Shown: positions 1-6,195 of the stretch, piece by piece
Numbering within the stretch: position 1 is the first letter of the stretch
How the letters are laid out: every line of letters starts with the position of its first letter
From: Lachnospiraceae bacterium UBA3332
GTDB lineage: Bacteria; Bacillota; Clostridia; Lachnospirales; Lachnospiraceae
NCBI GenBank assembly: GCA_002361095.1
Contig: DERU01000177.1
Location: 1 to 12,684 of the forward strand
Direction of reading: 5' to 3'
Length of the DNA stretch: 12,684 nucleotides
Notes under the pieces: model-generated
Database searches by the model: none
Told to the model about the DNA's origin: nothing
Seen by the model: the letters and a program-made list of their open reading frames with translations, nothing else
Program-made: the position numbers and the translations under genes

Positions 1-8
1 GCCATTGG

Positions 9-23
9 GGCTGAACTGTTACA
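9..23. repeat. 15-nt repeat shared with the right end of the window
   Basis: GGCTGAACTGTTACA here is the exact reverse complement of 12645-12659. It lies 10 bases beyond the lysozyme stop codon. A further GGCTG/CAGCC pairing (9-13 with 29-33) could form a short hairpin reaching the stop codon. Confidence 0.6.
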
Positions 24-32
24 TTCGACAGC

Positions 33-3000
33 CTAATAACTCATATAACTGATATTTAAATCCACGGGCTGTCCAATCCCGGAAATCCGTCCGGTAGAGG
101 AATACTGCCACATCTCATACCGCCCGCCGTAAGTGGGAGCTGCTGCGTACTGTGCCAGCCAAATGCGATAGCTTCCAAGAGAACCCACATTCATCTTGCT
201 GCTCAGCCAGGTTTTATTGGCATACACGCCGGCGGTATACCCGCCTCCCCGTATGGTCTCACAGAAAGTCCGGATCACCTGCGTGCGGCTCGCCGCGTCC
301 ATGCCGTCCGCCCTGCCGTTGGCCGCCTCCACATCCATAAAGACCGGATAAGTGATTTTATATTTGCGGATCAAATCCAGCGTCAGGGACGCCTCCTCCA
401 GGGCTTCCCGGTCATTTACCGCCTGGCTGAAGAAATAAATGCCAACCTTAATCCCCGCCGCCTGCGCGCCCTGTATATTGCTTTTAAACATCTGATCTTC
501 CACCAATACACCGGTAGCCGAACCCCGGTAGCCGCAGCGGATAATGGCGTAATCCACCCCGGCACTTTTCACCGCGTTCCAGTCGATGCTCCCGTTATGC
601 TTGGATACGTCGATTCCCATGGTGCCGTTTACCTGCAGGCTTCCGTCCGTATTAAACGAGTATTTCATCCCCTGAATGATCTGCTCTCCGGTCACGGGCT
701 TCCCGTTTTTATCAAAATAGTAACGTTTTCCCTCTAAATTCTGCCAGCCCGTATAGAGATACTGGGTCGTATCCTTTTTGCGGTAAAATACCTCGTACAC
801 ATAATAGTCTGCCGCAGTCGCTTCTTTATATTCATTCCCGTTTTTATAATAAAGCTGGTTTCCGTTTTTGTCTTTCAAAAGAGCGGTTCCGTCCTTTAAC
901 TGTACCGTCACATCAGCCTTGGCTGTTTTGGCCGGGTTTTCCTTGCTTGCCGCCTCTATGACGGCCTTTCCGGCCTTGAGCGCCTCGAAAGTACAGCTGT
1001 CATCCTTACTCTCTACGATTTTTAAAACGGTTTCGTCACTGCTCTTCCAAGTCACCGCCTTATTTTTGGCGGTCTGTACCGTCGCTTTGACGGTTTTCTT
1101 ATCGCCCACTTTACAGGTCAGTGTGGCCGGCTCCAGTTTAATCTCCGCATTCGGCTCCGTAACGGTCAGTTCCCCGGTGGCAATGGCTTCCTTGCCGCTC
1201 TTTGTCTTCACATGCAAAACTACCGTCACCTTTCCCGGCTTCACACCCTTTACCTTCCCGTTGGCTTTGTCGATGGTTGCAATGCTGGAATCGGAAATGC
1301 TCCACTCCTTATGGGCTAGGTCGCCCACTGTGGTATGTTTGAGCGTCTTTTCTTCCCCTACCGCAATGCTGCCCGGCGCTTCCATGGACGCCCCCACTTC
1401 CACCGCCACGGTGACGGTACAGACATTACTGGACACGTTGCTTCCGTCCCTGGCCGCCGCACAGATTTTCGCCGTACCGACTTTCAGTCCCTTCACCGTT
1501 CCGTTTGCGTCCACAGATGCGATGTCCGCCCCTTCCGTAACTTTCCAGTCCAAGCCTTTTTCTTTGGCATCGGCGGGTTCCACCGTAGGGGCCAGAACCG
1601 CAGTCTGCCCCAACAAAACCGTGACGCTCTCGGGAATACCGATTCTGGTCACTTTTTTGTCCGCCGCATAAAACTCAATCTCCACACCTTTTTGCTGACC
1701 GCCCGCTTTCGCCGTCACGGTCACCTTCTGTGCGGCAGCGCTTGTCACGGTTACGCTTGTACCGCTTCCGGAAACCTGTCCGCCGGAAGCGGACCACTCC
1801 ACCGAACCGCTATACGCGCTGCCGTCGCTCATGCTGACCGTGGCCGTAACCGTGGCGGACTGTCCGACTGCCAGCCGGGACGGGCTTGCGGACACGGATA
1901 TACCGCTGACTTCCACCGGTTTTGCCTTCTCCCGGACGGTGATCGTCGTGCTTGCCGAAACACCCCTGACCGTAACCGTCACGGTATAACTGCCCGCAGA
2001 CTCCGCCGAAAAACGGGCCGTATTCCCGGCTCCTTGCGCGCCGGACCAGCTGTAGTCGCTGTCCGAAAGGCTTCCCTCCCCTTCGGTTTCCACATTTGCC
2101 GTCAGCGTGACCGTATCCCCCTGCGTGCATTCCGCCTGCCCGGAAAGACTCACACTCTTTACGGCGAACTCCGGTTTTTCCACCGGAGGCTCCGAAGGCT
2201 TGGTTTCGCCCCCTTCCCCGGATCCGGACTCCGTCTCCGGAGGCGTCGTACTCTCCTGGGGCGGCTGCTCGGTTTCCGTTGACGGCTGGACGTCCGCCGT
2301 GCGATCCTGTATACTCTCCTGGGTAAAAAACATCCCTTTTTCCAGCGCCTTTACCGCCTTTGGCGCAAACGTCCCGGCGTTTTGGGAAAGCCGCACCGTA
2401 TCCTGCAGATAAGCGCCTCCCCTGCCGTCCGCCGTCCAAATCCTGTCCAACCCTGCCTTGACGGAAGGATCCGGAATATCGCCCTTTTTAATCTCCTCAT
2501 AGGAAATATCGCCTGCGCCCACCGGCGTTTTGGTCGATTCCACCCACTCCACGGTATCCTTTGCCACCGATTCCACCGGAGGGGCCACCGCCGTATCTTC
2601 TTTGGCCGTATTGATCTCGGATTCCTTTTTCACCTCATCCGTCACATCGATTTTCTTATATTCAATCGTGTTCTTTACCGTGACCAGCGCCTGCGTTCCG
2701 GCCGCCTTCGCTCCGTCGATCGTATCGGGAGCCGTGATGGTCACCGTATATTCCCCGGCCGTAATACTGTTTATGTAAATAATTCCGTCCCTGTCCTCAT
2801 CGGTCTTGGTGAGTTTCTCGGGTCCTTCAATGCTGACGGCAAAGGGCTGGTTTCCGATCAGCTTTCCCGTCTCTTTATTGGTAAACTTAATTTTTAAATC
2901 CTTTTGTACGGAAGAAAGCTTCATGGCGACGCTGATTTTGGACTCCAGTTCTTTTTCTTCGTATCCGTCCCCGCCTTCTTCCACCGGCCCTGCAGGCTGT

Positions 3001-3806
3001 TCCGGCAAATCGCCCAACTCCTGCGCGGCAAGCCTCGCGTCCGCCACCGCCACAAACACCGCGTCCCCGGCTATCCCGATGGTTTCCAGCTTCTCGCCCA
3101 CCTGTGCCATCGCCTCCACCTGCCGGTTCCAGTCGGACGCGTTGCGGTAAATCCCAAAAGCCGCCACCGCCACAAACAAAACGATCACGCCCGTGAGCGC
3201 AATGACCACATCCATCGCGCCGAATTCGGACCGGCCGCCCGTCCTCTTTTGGGGATGCCCTTTCTTCTGCGGCGGTTTTTGGGAAGCCGGTTTCTTTTTC
3301 CTGGATGCCAATTCCTCCCGCTCATACATCCGCGCGGATTCCTCCCGCTTCCCCCAATCGGCGTCCGCCTCCCAAATTTCCACAGTTTCCTCGTTTACGG
3401 CCTCCCGCCTTTTTTTGCTTTCGGGCACATATTCCATTTTCCGGCCGCTTCCCTCACGGGATTTCACCGCAGGCTTCGACGCTTTTTTCGGCTCCTTTTC
3501 CGCCCTGCTTTCCCGGTAATCGTCCCTTTTGGGGGGTCTCTTTTTCTCTCTTTTGGGGACAAATTCTTCCCCGTCATCCTCCAGTAAATCAAAATCCAGA
3601 ATCTCCGTGTTGCCCGTGACCTGTAATTTGACCGGTTTCTTCTTTTTTGTTTCTTTTCTGACAGAACTTTCCTTCGCCTTGGAAATTTCCTTCCGTTTCG
3701 TTTCCTTTTTCAAAGTTTCCTCGCATTCCGCCATCGAAACGATGGGGCGTCCGCATGGGACGCGCATTTTGTCGAACGCTTTTTGTTGCACGTTCCCCCG
3801 TTTCAT
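33..3806 (-). CDS. Membrane-anchored GH25 lysozyme with Ig-like and wall-binding repeats
   Basis: This 1257-residue protein should cleave the MurNAc-GlcNAc bond of peptidoglycan outside the cell. Visible parts in order: a Lys/Glu/Arg-rich cytoplasmic head (1-195); one transmembrane helix (about 200-220) in place of a cleavable signal peptide; a Cna-B/prealbumin-like segment (about 300-365); a Pro/Thr/Glu-rich linker (510-545); two Ig/PKD-like repeats (545-715); three Big_2-like repeats (718-970); a choline-binding-like repeat with TGWQ and YYFDKNG (1019-1058); and a C-terminal GH25 domain (1063-1257). GH25 signatures are MGIDVSKHNG with Asp1066 and FMDVE with Asp1158 and Glu1160, the expected catalytic carboxylates. 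The start is uncertain: ATG at 3806 has no clear Shine-Dalgarno, and neither do in-frame ATGs at 3767 and 3734. The gene is divergent from the zinc-ribbon gene. The enzyme family is clear; the role (remodelling, division or separation) is inference. Confidence 0.9.
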   Translation of the reverse strand: MKRGNVQQKAFDKMRVPCGRPIVSMAECEETLKKETKRKEISKAKESSVRKETKKKKPVKLQVTGNTEILDFDLLEDDGEEFVPKREKKRPPKRDDYRESRAEKEPKKASKPAVKSREGSGRKMEYVPESKKRREAVNEETVEIWEADADWGKREESARMYEREELASRKKKPASQKPPQKKGHPQKRTGGRSEFGAMDVVIALTGVIVLFVAVAAFGIYRNASDWNRQVEAMAQVGEKLETIGIAGDAVFVAVADARLAAQELGDLPEQPAGPVEEGGDGYEEKELESKISVAMKLSSVQKDLKIKFTNKETGKLIGNQPFAVSIEGPEKLTKTDEDRDGIIYINSITAGEYTVTITAPDTIDGAKAAGTQALVTVKNTIEYKKIDVTDEVKKESEINTAKEDTAVAPPVESVAKDTVEWVESTKTPVGAGDISYEEIKKGDIPDPSVKAGLDRIWTADGRGGAYLQDTVRLSQNAGTFAPKAVKALEKGMFFTQESIQDRTADVQPSTETEQPPQESTTPPETESGSGEGGETKPSEPPVEKPEFAVKSVSLSGQAECTQGDTVTLTANVETEGEGSLSDSDYSWSGAQGAGNTARFSAESAGSYTVTVTVRGVSASTTITVREKAKPVEVSGISVSASPSRLAVGQSATVTATVSMSDGSAYSGSVEWSASGGQVSGSGTSVTVTSAAAQKVTVTAKAGGQQKGVEIEFYAADKKVTRIGIPESVTVLLGQTAVLAPTVEPADAKEKGLDWKVTEGADIASVDANGTVKGLKVGTAKICAAARDGSNVSSNVCTVTVAVEVGASMEAPGSIAVGEEKTLKHTTVGDLAHKEWSISDSSIATIDKANGKVKGVKPGKVTVVLHVKTKSGKEAIATGELTVTEPNAEIKLEPATLTCKVGDKKTVKATVQTAKNKAVTWKSSDETVLKIVESKDDSCTFEALKAGKAVIEAASKENPAKTAKADVTVQLKDGTALLKDKNGNQLYYKNGNEYKEATAADYYVYEVFYRKKDTTQYLYTGWQNLEGKRYYFDKNGKPVTGEQIIQGMKYSFNTDGSLQVNGTMGIDVSKHNGSIDWNAVKSAGVDYAIIRCGYRGSATGVLVEDQMFKSNIQGAQAAGIKVGIYFFSQAVNDREALEEASLTLDLIRKYKITYPVFMDVEAANGRADGMDAASRTQVIRTFCETIRGGGYTAGVYANKTWLSSKMNVGSLGSYRIWLAQYAAAPTYGGRYEMWQYSSTGRISGIGQPVDLNISYMSY
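3731..3763 (-). repeat. Two tandem perfect hairpins at the 5' end of the lysozyme gene
   Basis: Read on the minus strand, the early coding region contains GCGTCC-CATGC-GGACGC (3763-3747), followed at once by CCATCG-TTT-CGATGG (3745-3731). Both stems are perfect 6-bp pairings with short loops. The second stem includes the in-frame ATG of codon 25 (3734). If translation starts there, the start codon would be buried in RNA structure. If it starts at 3806, both hairpins lie in codons 15-26. The structure is seen directly; any regulatory effect is inference. Confidence 0.45.
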
Positions 3807-3893
3807 GACACAATTGTCTTACAAAATACACCAGGCGGCATCCTTCCTAAAAAAATACGGTCAAAGGCTGCCGCAAAAAAGGAGATGGACGCT

Positions 3894-4190
3894 ATGATGT
3901 ACATACACTATTGCAAACACTGTCAACGCATCCACATTTTAAACGGGCACAAAAACTACTGCCCCCGCTGCTGCGGTCATCTTTCCGAGTTGAAAATTTC
4001 CTACATGAAATATGTCAACATGGAAAAAGAAGAACGCCTGCTGCTGCGCAGACGCCTAAGCGACCCCAGGGAACTGGCCGCCCTCACGGCCTCGCCTAAA
4101 AAGACGCACGAATACGCCAAATGGTTACAGCTTTCCGCTTCAAATGTAGAAAATTATCATTCCGGCAATTATGCAGCCTATTCCCACTGA
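3894..4190 (+). CDS. Small zinc-ribbon protein of unknown function
   Basis: This 98-residue soluble protein has a zinc-ribbon head: Cys7-x2-Cys10, a 12-residue spacer, then Cys23-Pro-Arg-Cys26, with an extra Cys27. The rest is charged and probably helical, with no membrane segment or signal peptide. The ATG at 3894 is chosen because AAAAAAGGAG ends at 3884, a 9-nt spacing; the ATG at 3885 directly abuts that ribosome binding site and is too close. Small ribbon proteins of this style are common conserved hypotheticals in Lachnospiraceae (from memory, unchecked). It is divergent from the lysozyme gene across 87 bases. Its last 51 bases run through the 3' end of the convergent small transporter gene. 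A nucleic-acid or protein-binding role is possible, but nothing in the sequence fixes it. A weak candidate promoter (TTGCAC, 17-nt spacer, CACAAT) lies at 3786-3814. Confidence 0.8.
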   Translation: MMYIHYCKHCQRIHILNGHKNYCPRCCGHLSELKISYMKYVNMEKEERLLLRRRLSDPRELAALTASPKKTHEYAKWLQLSASNVENYHSGNYAAYSH

Positions 4191-4475
4191 CTTGCGCAGG
4201 GTGAGTTTTTCCCGGAAAAACAGGGCGCTGAGCACCGGAACCAGCACAAACCCGAAAGATTCCACCATGGGTGCGTTCAGGTAATCCAGCGTCCGCAGCG
4301 CGCAGTTGGTCAAAAAGACGCAGCCAAACAGCAAAACATACCCACCGATAACCCAGGGGTTTACGTATTGCTTAAAAAAGGAGGTATGTTCCTGCATCGC
4401 TCCTTTTTTAAGCAATATCTGCGAAACGGATGCCATGATTACGGATGCCGCCAGAAAGAAATAATGGTAATCCAT
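4140..4475 (-). CDS. Four-helix EamA/SMR-type transporter subunit, ArnF-like (second of pair)
   Basis: This 111-residue, highly hydrophobic protein has four predicted transmembrane helices (about 5-22, 41-61, 65-85, 91-110). The first helix ends in SQILLKKGAM, a pattern resembling the small ArnE/ArnF subunits that move undecaprenyl-phosphate-linked aminoarabinose. By eye the residue matching the essential Glu14 of EmrE is Ala15, which argues against proton-coupled drug export. The last helices carry the EamA-type sequence FFREKLTLRKSVGIG. Start: the ATG at 4475 lies 2 bases after the stop of the upstream partner, with a purine-rich GGGGGAAAGAAG in front; an upstream in-frame extension would overlap the partner's coding region and is hydrophilic, so it was rejected. 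It probably works as a heterodimer with the upstream gene. The substrate is unknown; a lipid-linked sugar is the inference. The coding sequence contains a perfect 18-bp inverted repeat, and its 3' end overlaps the convergent zinc-ribbon gene. Confidence 0.8.
   Translation of the reverse strand: MDYHYFFLAASVIMASVSQILLKKGAMQEHTSFFKQYVNPWVIGGYVLLFGCVFLTNCALRTLDYLNAPMVESFGFVLVPVLSALFFREKLTLRKSVGIGCIIAGMIIFYI
4366..4417. repeat. Perfect 18-bp inverted repeat inside a transporter gene
   Basis: The left arm TATTGCTTAAAAAAGGAG (4366-4383) and right arm CTCCTTTTTTAAGCAATA (4400-4417) are exact reverse complements around a 16-nt loop. The arms fall in codons of residues about 20-26 (ILLKKGA) and 31-37 (SFFKQY). 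They are in register, so both strands read nearly the same peptide here: LKKGAMQEHTSFFKQY on the minus strand and LKKGGMFLHRSFFKQY on the plus strand. No run of T follows either arm, so it is not a normal Rho-independent terminator. Confidence 0.95.
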
Positions 4476-4477
4476 TT

Positions 4478-4831
4478 TCAAGCTTCTTTCCCCCTTCCGC
4501 CATTGACTACGACCGTACCGGCCAAAACCAGAGCCACACCCGCCGCCTTTTTCAAAGTAAGTTCCTCCCCGAAAATAAGGACTGCCCATAATAGCGACCA
4601 GGCCAGCGCCACCGCCCGGTTGGCATAAGCTACGGAAAGTTCAAACCGGCGGATGATCTGCTGCCAGAGAATGGCGTACACAAAAAGAACCGCCAACTGG
4701 GCTAAATAGAGCAAAAAAAACTTTATATCATTTTGCCCGGCGGCAATCTTGCCGATAATTCCGGCAAAGGTGTAGACCACCACCACCGCCTGCAGGATCA
4801 AAAGTTCCCCAACCGTATTATGCTTTTTCAT
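4478..4831 (-). CDS. Four-helix EamA/SMR-type transporter subunit (first of pair)
   Basis: This 117-residue membrane protein has four predicted helices (about 9-27, 36-56, 68-88, 94-111). The second half has the EamA/DMT look: ELSVAYANRAVAL followed by FGEELTLKKAAGVALVLAG. The position matching EmrE Glu14 by eye is Tyr20, so the classic proton/drug site is missing here too. ATG 4831 has GAGG five bases upstream. The stop is only 2 bases before the next small transporter gene, so the two are surely co-transcribed and probably form a heterodimer, as ArnE/ArnF and paired SMR proteins do. Likely promoter: an extended -10 TGGTATACT at 4902-4894 (minus). Transport of a lipid-linked sugar or other envelope precursor is inferred from family resemblance and the cell-surface setting; drug efflux cannot be excluded. 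Confidence 0.8.
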   Translation of the reverse strand: MKKHNTVGELLILQAVVVVYTFAGIIGKIAAGQNDIKFFLLYLAQLAVLFVYAILWQQIIRRFELSVAYANRAVALAWSLLWAVLIFGEELTLKKAAGVALVLAGTVVVNGGRGKEA

Positions 4832-4879
4832 AAAAACCTCATTGTCGCTCTTTCCCTACCGGCCGCAGAAAGCCGTAAC

Positions 4880-4888
4880 TGCTATAAT
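4880..4888 (+). promoter_or_regulatory. Candidate extended -10 promoter, plus strand
   Basis: The plus strand reads TGCTATAAT, a perfect extended -10 without a recognisable -35. It faces the minus-strand candidate at 4894-4902, so the two would overlap and compete. If used, it would give the SGNH-like gene a leader of about 210 bases. Confidence 0.3.
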
Positions 4889-4893
4889 CATTA

Positions 4894-4902
4894 AGTATAC
4901 CA
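4894..4902 (-). promoter_or_regulatory. Candidate extended -10 promoter for the transporter pair
   Basis: The minus strand reads TGGTATACT, a TGn motif followed by TATACT (five of six matches to TATAAT). No good -35 is seen 16-18 bases upstream. Transcription would start near 4887 and give a leader of about 55 bases before ATG 4831. Confidence 0.4.
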
Positions 4903-4974
4903 TCTTTTTTCCCTCTTAGAAACCGTAAAATTCTGTAGATTTTCTTAATTTGGAAAAATTCGGCTTCTCTTTTC

Positions 4975-5003
4975 TGGACATAAAAAACGGCAAATGTTAA
5001 GAT
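4975..5003 (+). promoter_or_regulatory. Candidate sigma-A promoter for the SGNH-like gene
   Basis: TGGACA at 4975-4980 (five of six matches to TTGACA), then a 17-base spacer and TAAGAT at 4998-5003 (four of six matches to TATAAT). Transcription would start near 5010, at the left arm of the dyad at 5010-5041, leaving about 93 bases of leader. Confidence 0.45.
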
Positions 5004-5009
5004 AATGAT

Positions 5010-5041
5010 TGTAACCGCCGCAATTTGACCATGCGGTTACA
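5010..5041. repeat. 9-bp dyad in the leader of the SGNH-like gene
   Basis: TGTAACCGC (5010-5018) and GCGGTTACA (5033-5041) are exact reverse complements around a 14-base gap. The dyad lies just downstream of the candidate promoter at 4975-5003. It could be a repressor operator or an RNA hairpin at the 5' end of the transcript. No T-run follows, so it is not a terminator. Confidence 0.6.
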
Positions 5042-5102
5042 GTAAACTGGCATGCGTCATTCCCGGCGCGCCACCACGAATGAAAGGCGTACGGTTTCCA
5101 CT

Positions 5103-6164
5103 ATGCAAAAAGATGAAAACGAATTTTGGTATCCCGACGAACCGGCAGATACCGAACCTACCAGGAAAAAAACTTCCGCCAATACAGCCAAACGGCGCAA
5201 CGCTTCCCGCAAACGCAGAAAAAAACGCAAAAAAATGAACGGCCACGCCGTCTTTTTCCTCGTACTTGCCCTTATTTTTATCCTCACCATCCTCCGGCTT
5301 TTGATTTGGAATATCGGAAAACGTTCCGACTACGATCCCAACGAGCAGACGGATGAATTCGACGTGGAACTTCTGGACTATGTGCAGCCGCTGGATCCGG
5401 CTCTTTTGCAGGGAAGGGAGGACGACGGCGTCACCACCGTGCTGGCTTTGGGCAACGACCCCCTTGCAGACCAGACGGGCAGCGGCGGGCTTGTAGCGCT
5501 CATGGAACAAAAAACCGGAGCCGTCATCCGAAACGCCGCCTTCCCTAACAGCACCATCTCCATGAAAAATCCGGAATTTCAAAGCGATTACCCCCTGGAC
5601 GGCGTAAGCCTTTATTTGCTCTGCGCCGCCTTGTGCAACCAAAACTTTGAACTGATGGATGTGGTTGCCACCCAGCTTGGCGGCGAAACCGCCCTTGCGG
5701 CGCTTGATACCCTCAAAAACACGGACATGCAAAAAGTGGATGCCCTTGTCCTTTTCTACGATTTGCAGGATTATAAAGACAGGCGGACGGTATACGACGA
5801 AAATAACGCCAAAAACTTAAATACTGTATTCGGCGCTTTATCCGCAAGCATACAGCTTATGCAAGAGACCTATCCCCATGTGCGGATCTTTTTGCTCTCC
5901 CCCACTTACGGCACTTTCACCGACGCAGACGGCAAAACGGTGGACGCCGACCGCGACGATCTGGGCAACGGCACGCTGACAGACTATATCAACTGGCAGC
6001 TGGAGGCTTCCAGAAGCAACGGCATCACGTTCATCGACACCTACTACGGCGCGGTCACGCTGGAGGATGGCGACTGTCTCACGGACGGCTTCCACCTAAA
6101 CGACAAAGGCCGCGAACGGGTCGCAAACCGATTCGCGGACGTATTCCCCCATGCGTCAAAATGA
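5103..6164 (+). CDS. Membrane-anchored SGNH/GDSL-like protein with altered block I
   Basis: This 353-residue protein has a hydrophilic cytoplasmic head ending in a dense Arg/Lys run (30-44), one transmembrane helix (about 49-70), and an extracytoplasmic SGNH-like domain (108-345). Block V is good: DGFHLNDKG with Asp328 and His331, the usual DxxH pair. Block I reads LALGNDPLAD (114-123), where families normally have GDSxxxG, so the nucleophilic serine is not in its usual place. A possible block III, LFYDLQDY, is also weak. The protein may therefore be non-catalytic, use another residue, or bind glycan. The ATG at 5103 is chosen over 5052 because the extra 17 residues look non-coding, although neither start has a strong Shine-Dalgarno. 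It stands alone on the plus strand, between transporter genes and the acyl-transfer operon. A link to surface-glycan acylation is inference from fold and neighbours. Confidence 0.75.
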   Translation: MQKDENEFWYPDEPADTEPTRKKTSANTAKRRNASRKRRKKRKKMNGHAVFFLVLALIFILTILRLLIWNIGKRSDYDPNEQTDEFDVELLDYVQPLDPALLQGREDDGVTTVLALGNDPLADQTGSGGLVALMEQKTGAVIRNAAFPNSTISMKNPEFQSDYPLDGVSLYLLCAALCNQNFELMDVVATQLGGETALAALDTLKNTDMQKVDALVLFYDLQDYKDRRTVYDENNAKNLNTVFGALSASIQLMQETYPHVRIFLLSPTYGTFTDADGKTVDADRDDLGNGTLTDYINWQLEASRSNGITFIDTYYGAVTLEDGDCLTDGFHLNDKGRERVANRFADVFPHASK

Positions 6165-6195
6165 AGCGCCAGACTGCCTGCGGCCTGATCGCCTT

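Larger units (their letters stand above)
4832..5102. other. Divergent intergenic control region
   Basis: This 271-base AT-richer gap separates the transporter pair (minus) from the SGNH-like gene (plus). It holds candidate promoters in both directions and a 9-bp dyad close to the plus-strand gene, each listed separately. I see no convincing ORF, tRNA or riboswitch fold in it. Confidence 0.6.

Noticed and set aside
1335..2439. Long open frames overlapping the lysozyme Ig-repeat region (plus strand 1335-2282; minus strand, other frame, 1810-2439)
   Set aside because: Low-complexity, GC-rich repeat coding leaves other frames open. The peptides are Arg/His/Gly-rich with no domain, whereas the lysozyme frame has clear domains throughout.
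3589..3831. 80-codon minus-strand frame at the lysozyme 5' end
   Set aside because: It overlaps the lysozyme start in another frame, is Lys/Gly-rich without motif, and reflects the AAG/GAA-rich lysozyme head.
4366..4417. Inverted repeat read as a Rho-independent terminator
   Set aside because: The stem is AT-rich, lies mid-gene and is not followed by a T-run on either strand.
5037..5732. 231-codon minus-strand frame over the SGNH-like gene
   Set aside because: Antisense to a gene with an anchor helix and a clear DxxH block. It has no ribosome binding site and no family resemblance.
6165..6195. Bidirectional terminator between the convergent SGNH-like and last operon genes
   Set aside because: T-runs exist nearby, but I found only 3-4 bp stems in this 31-base gap.
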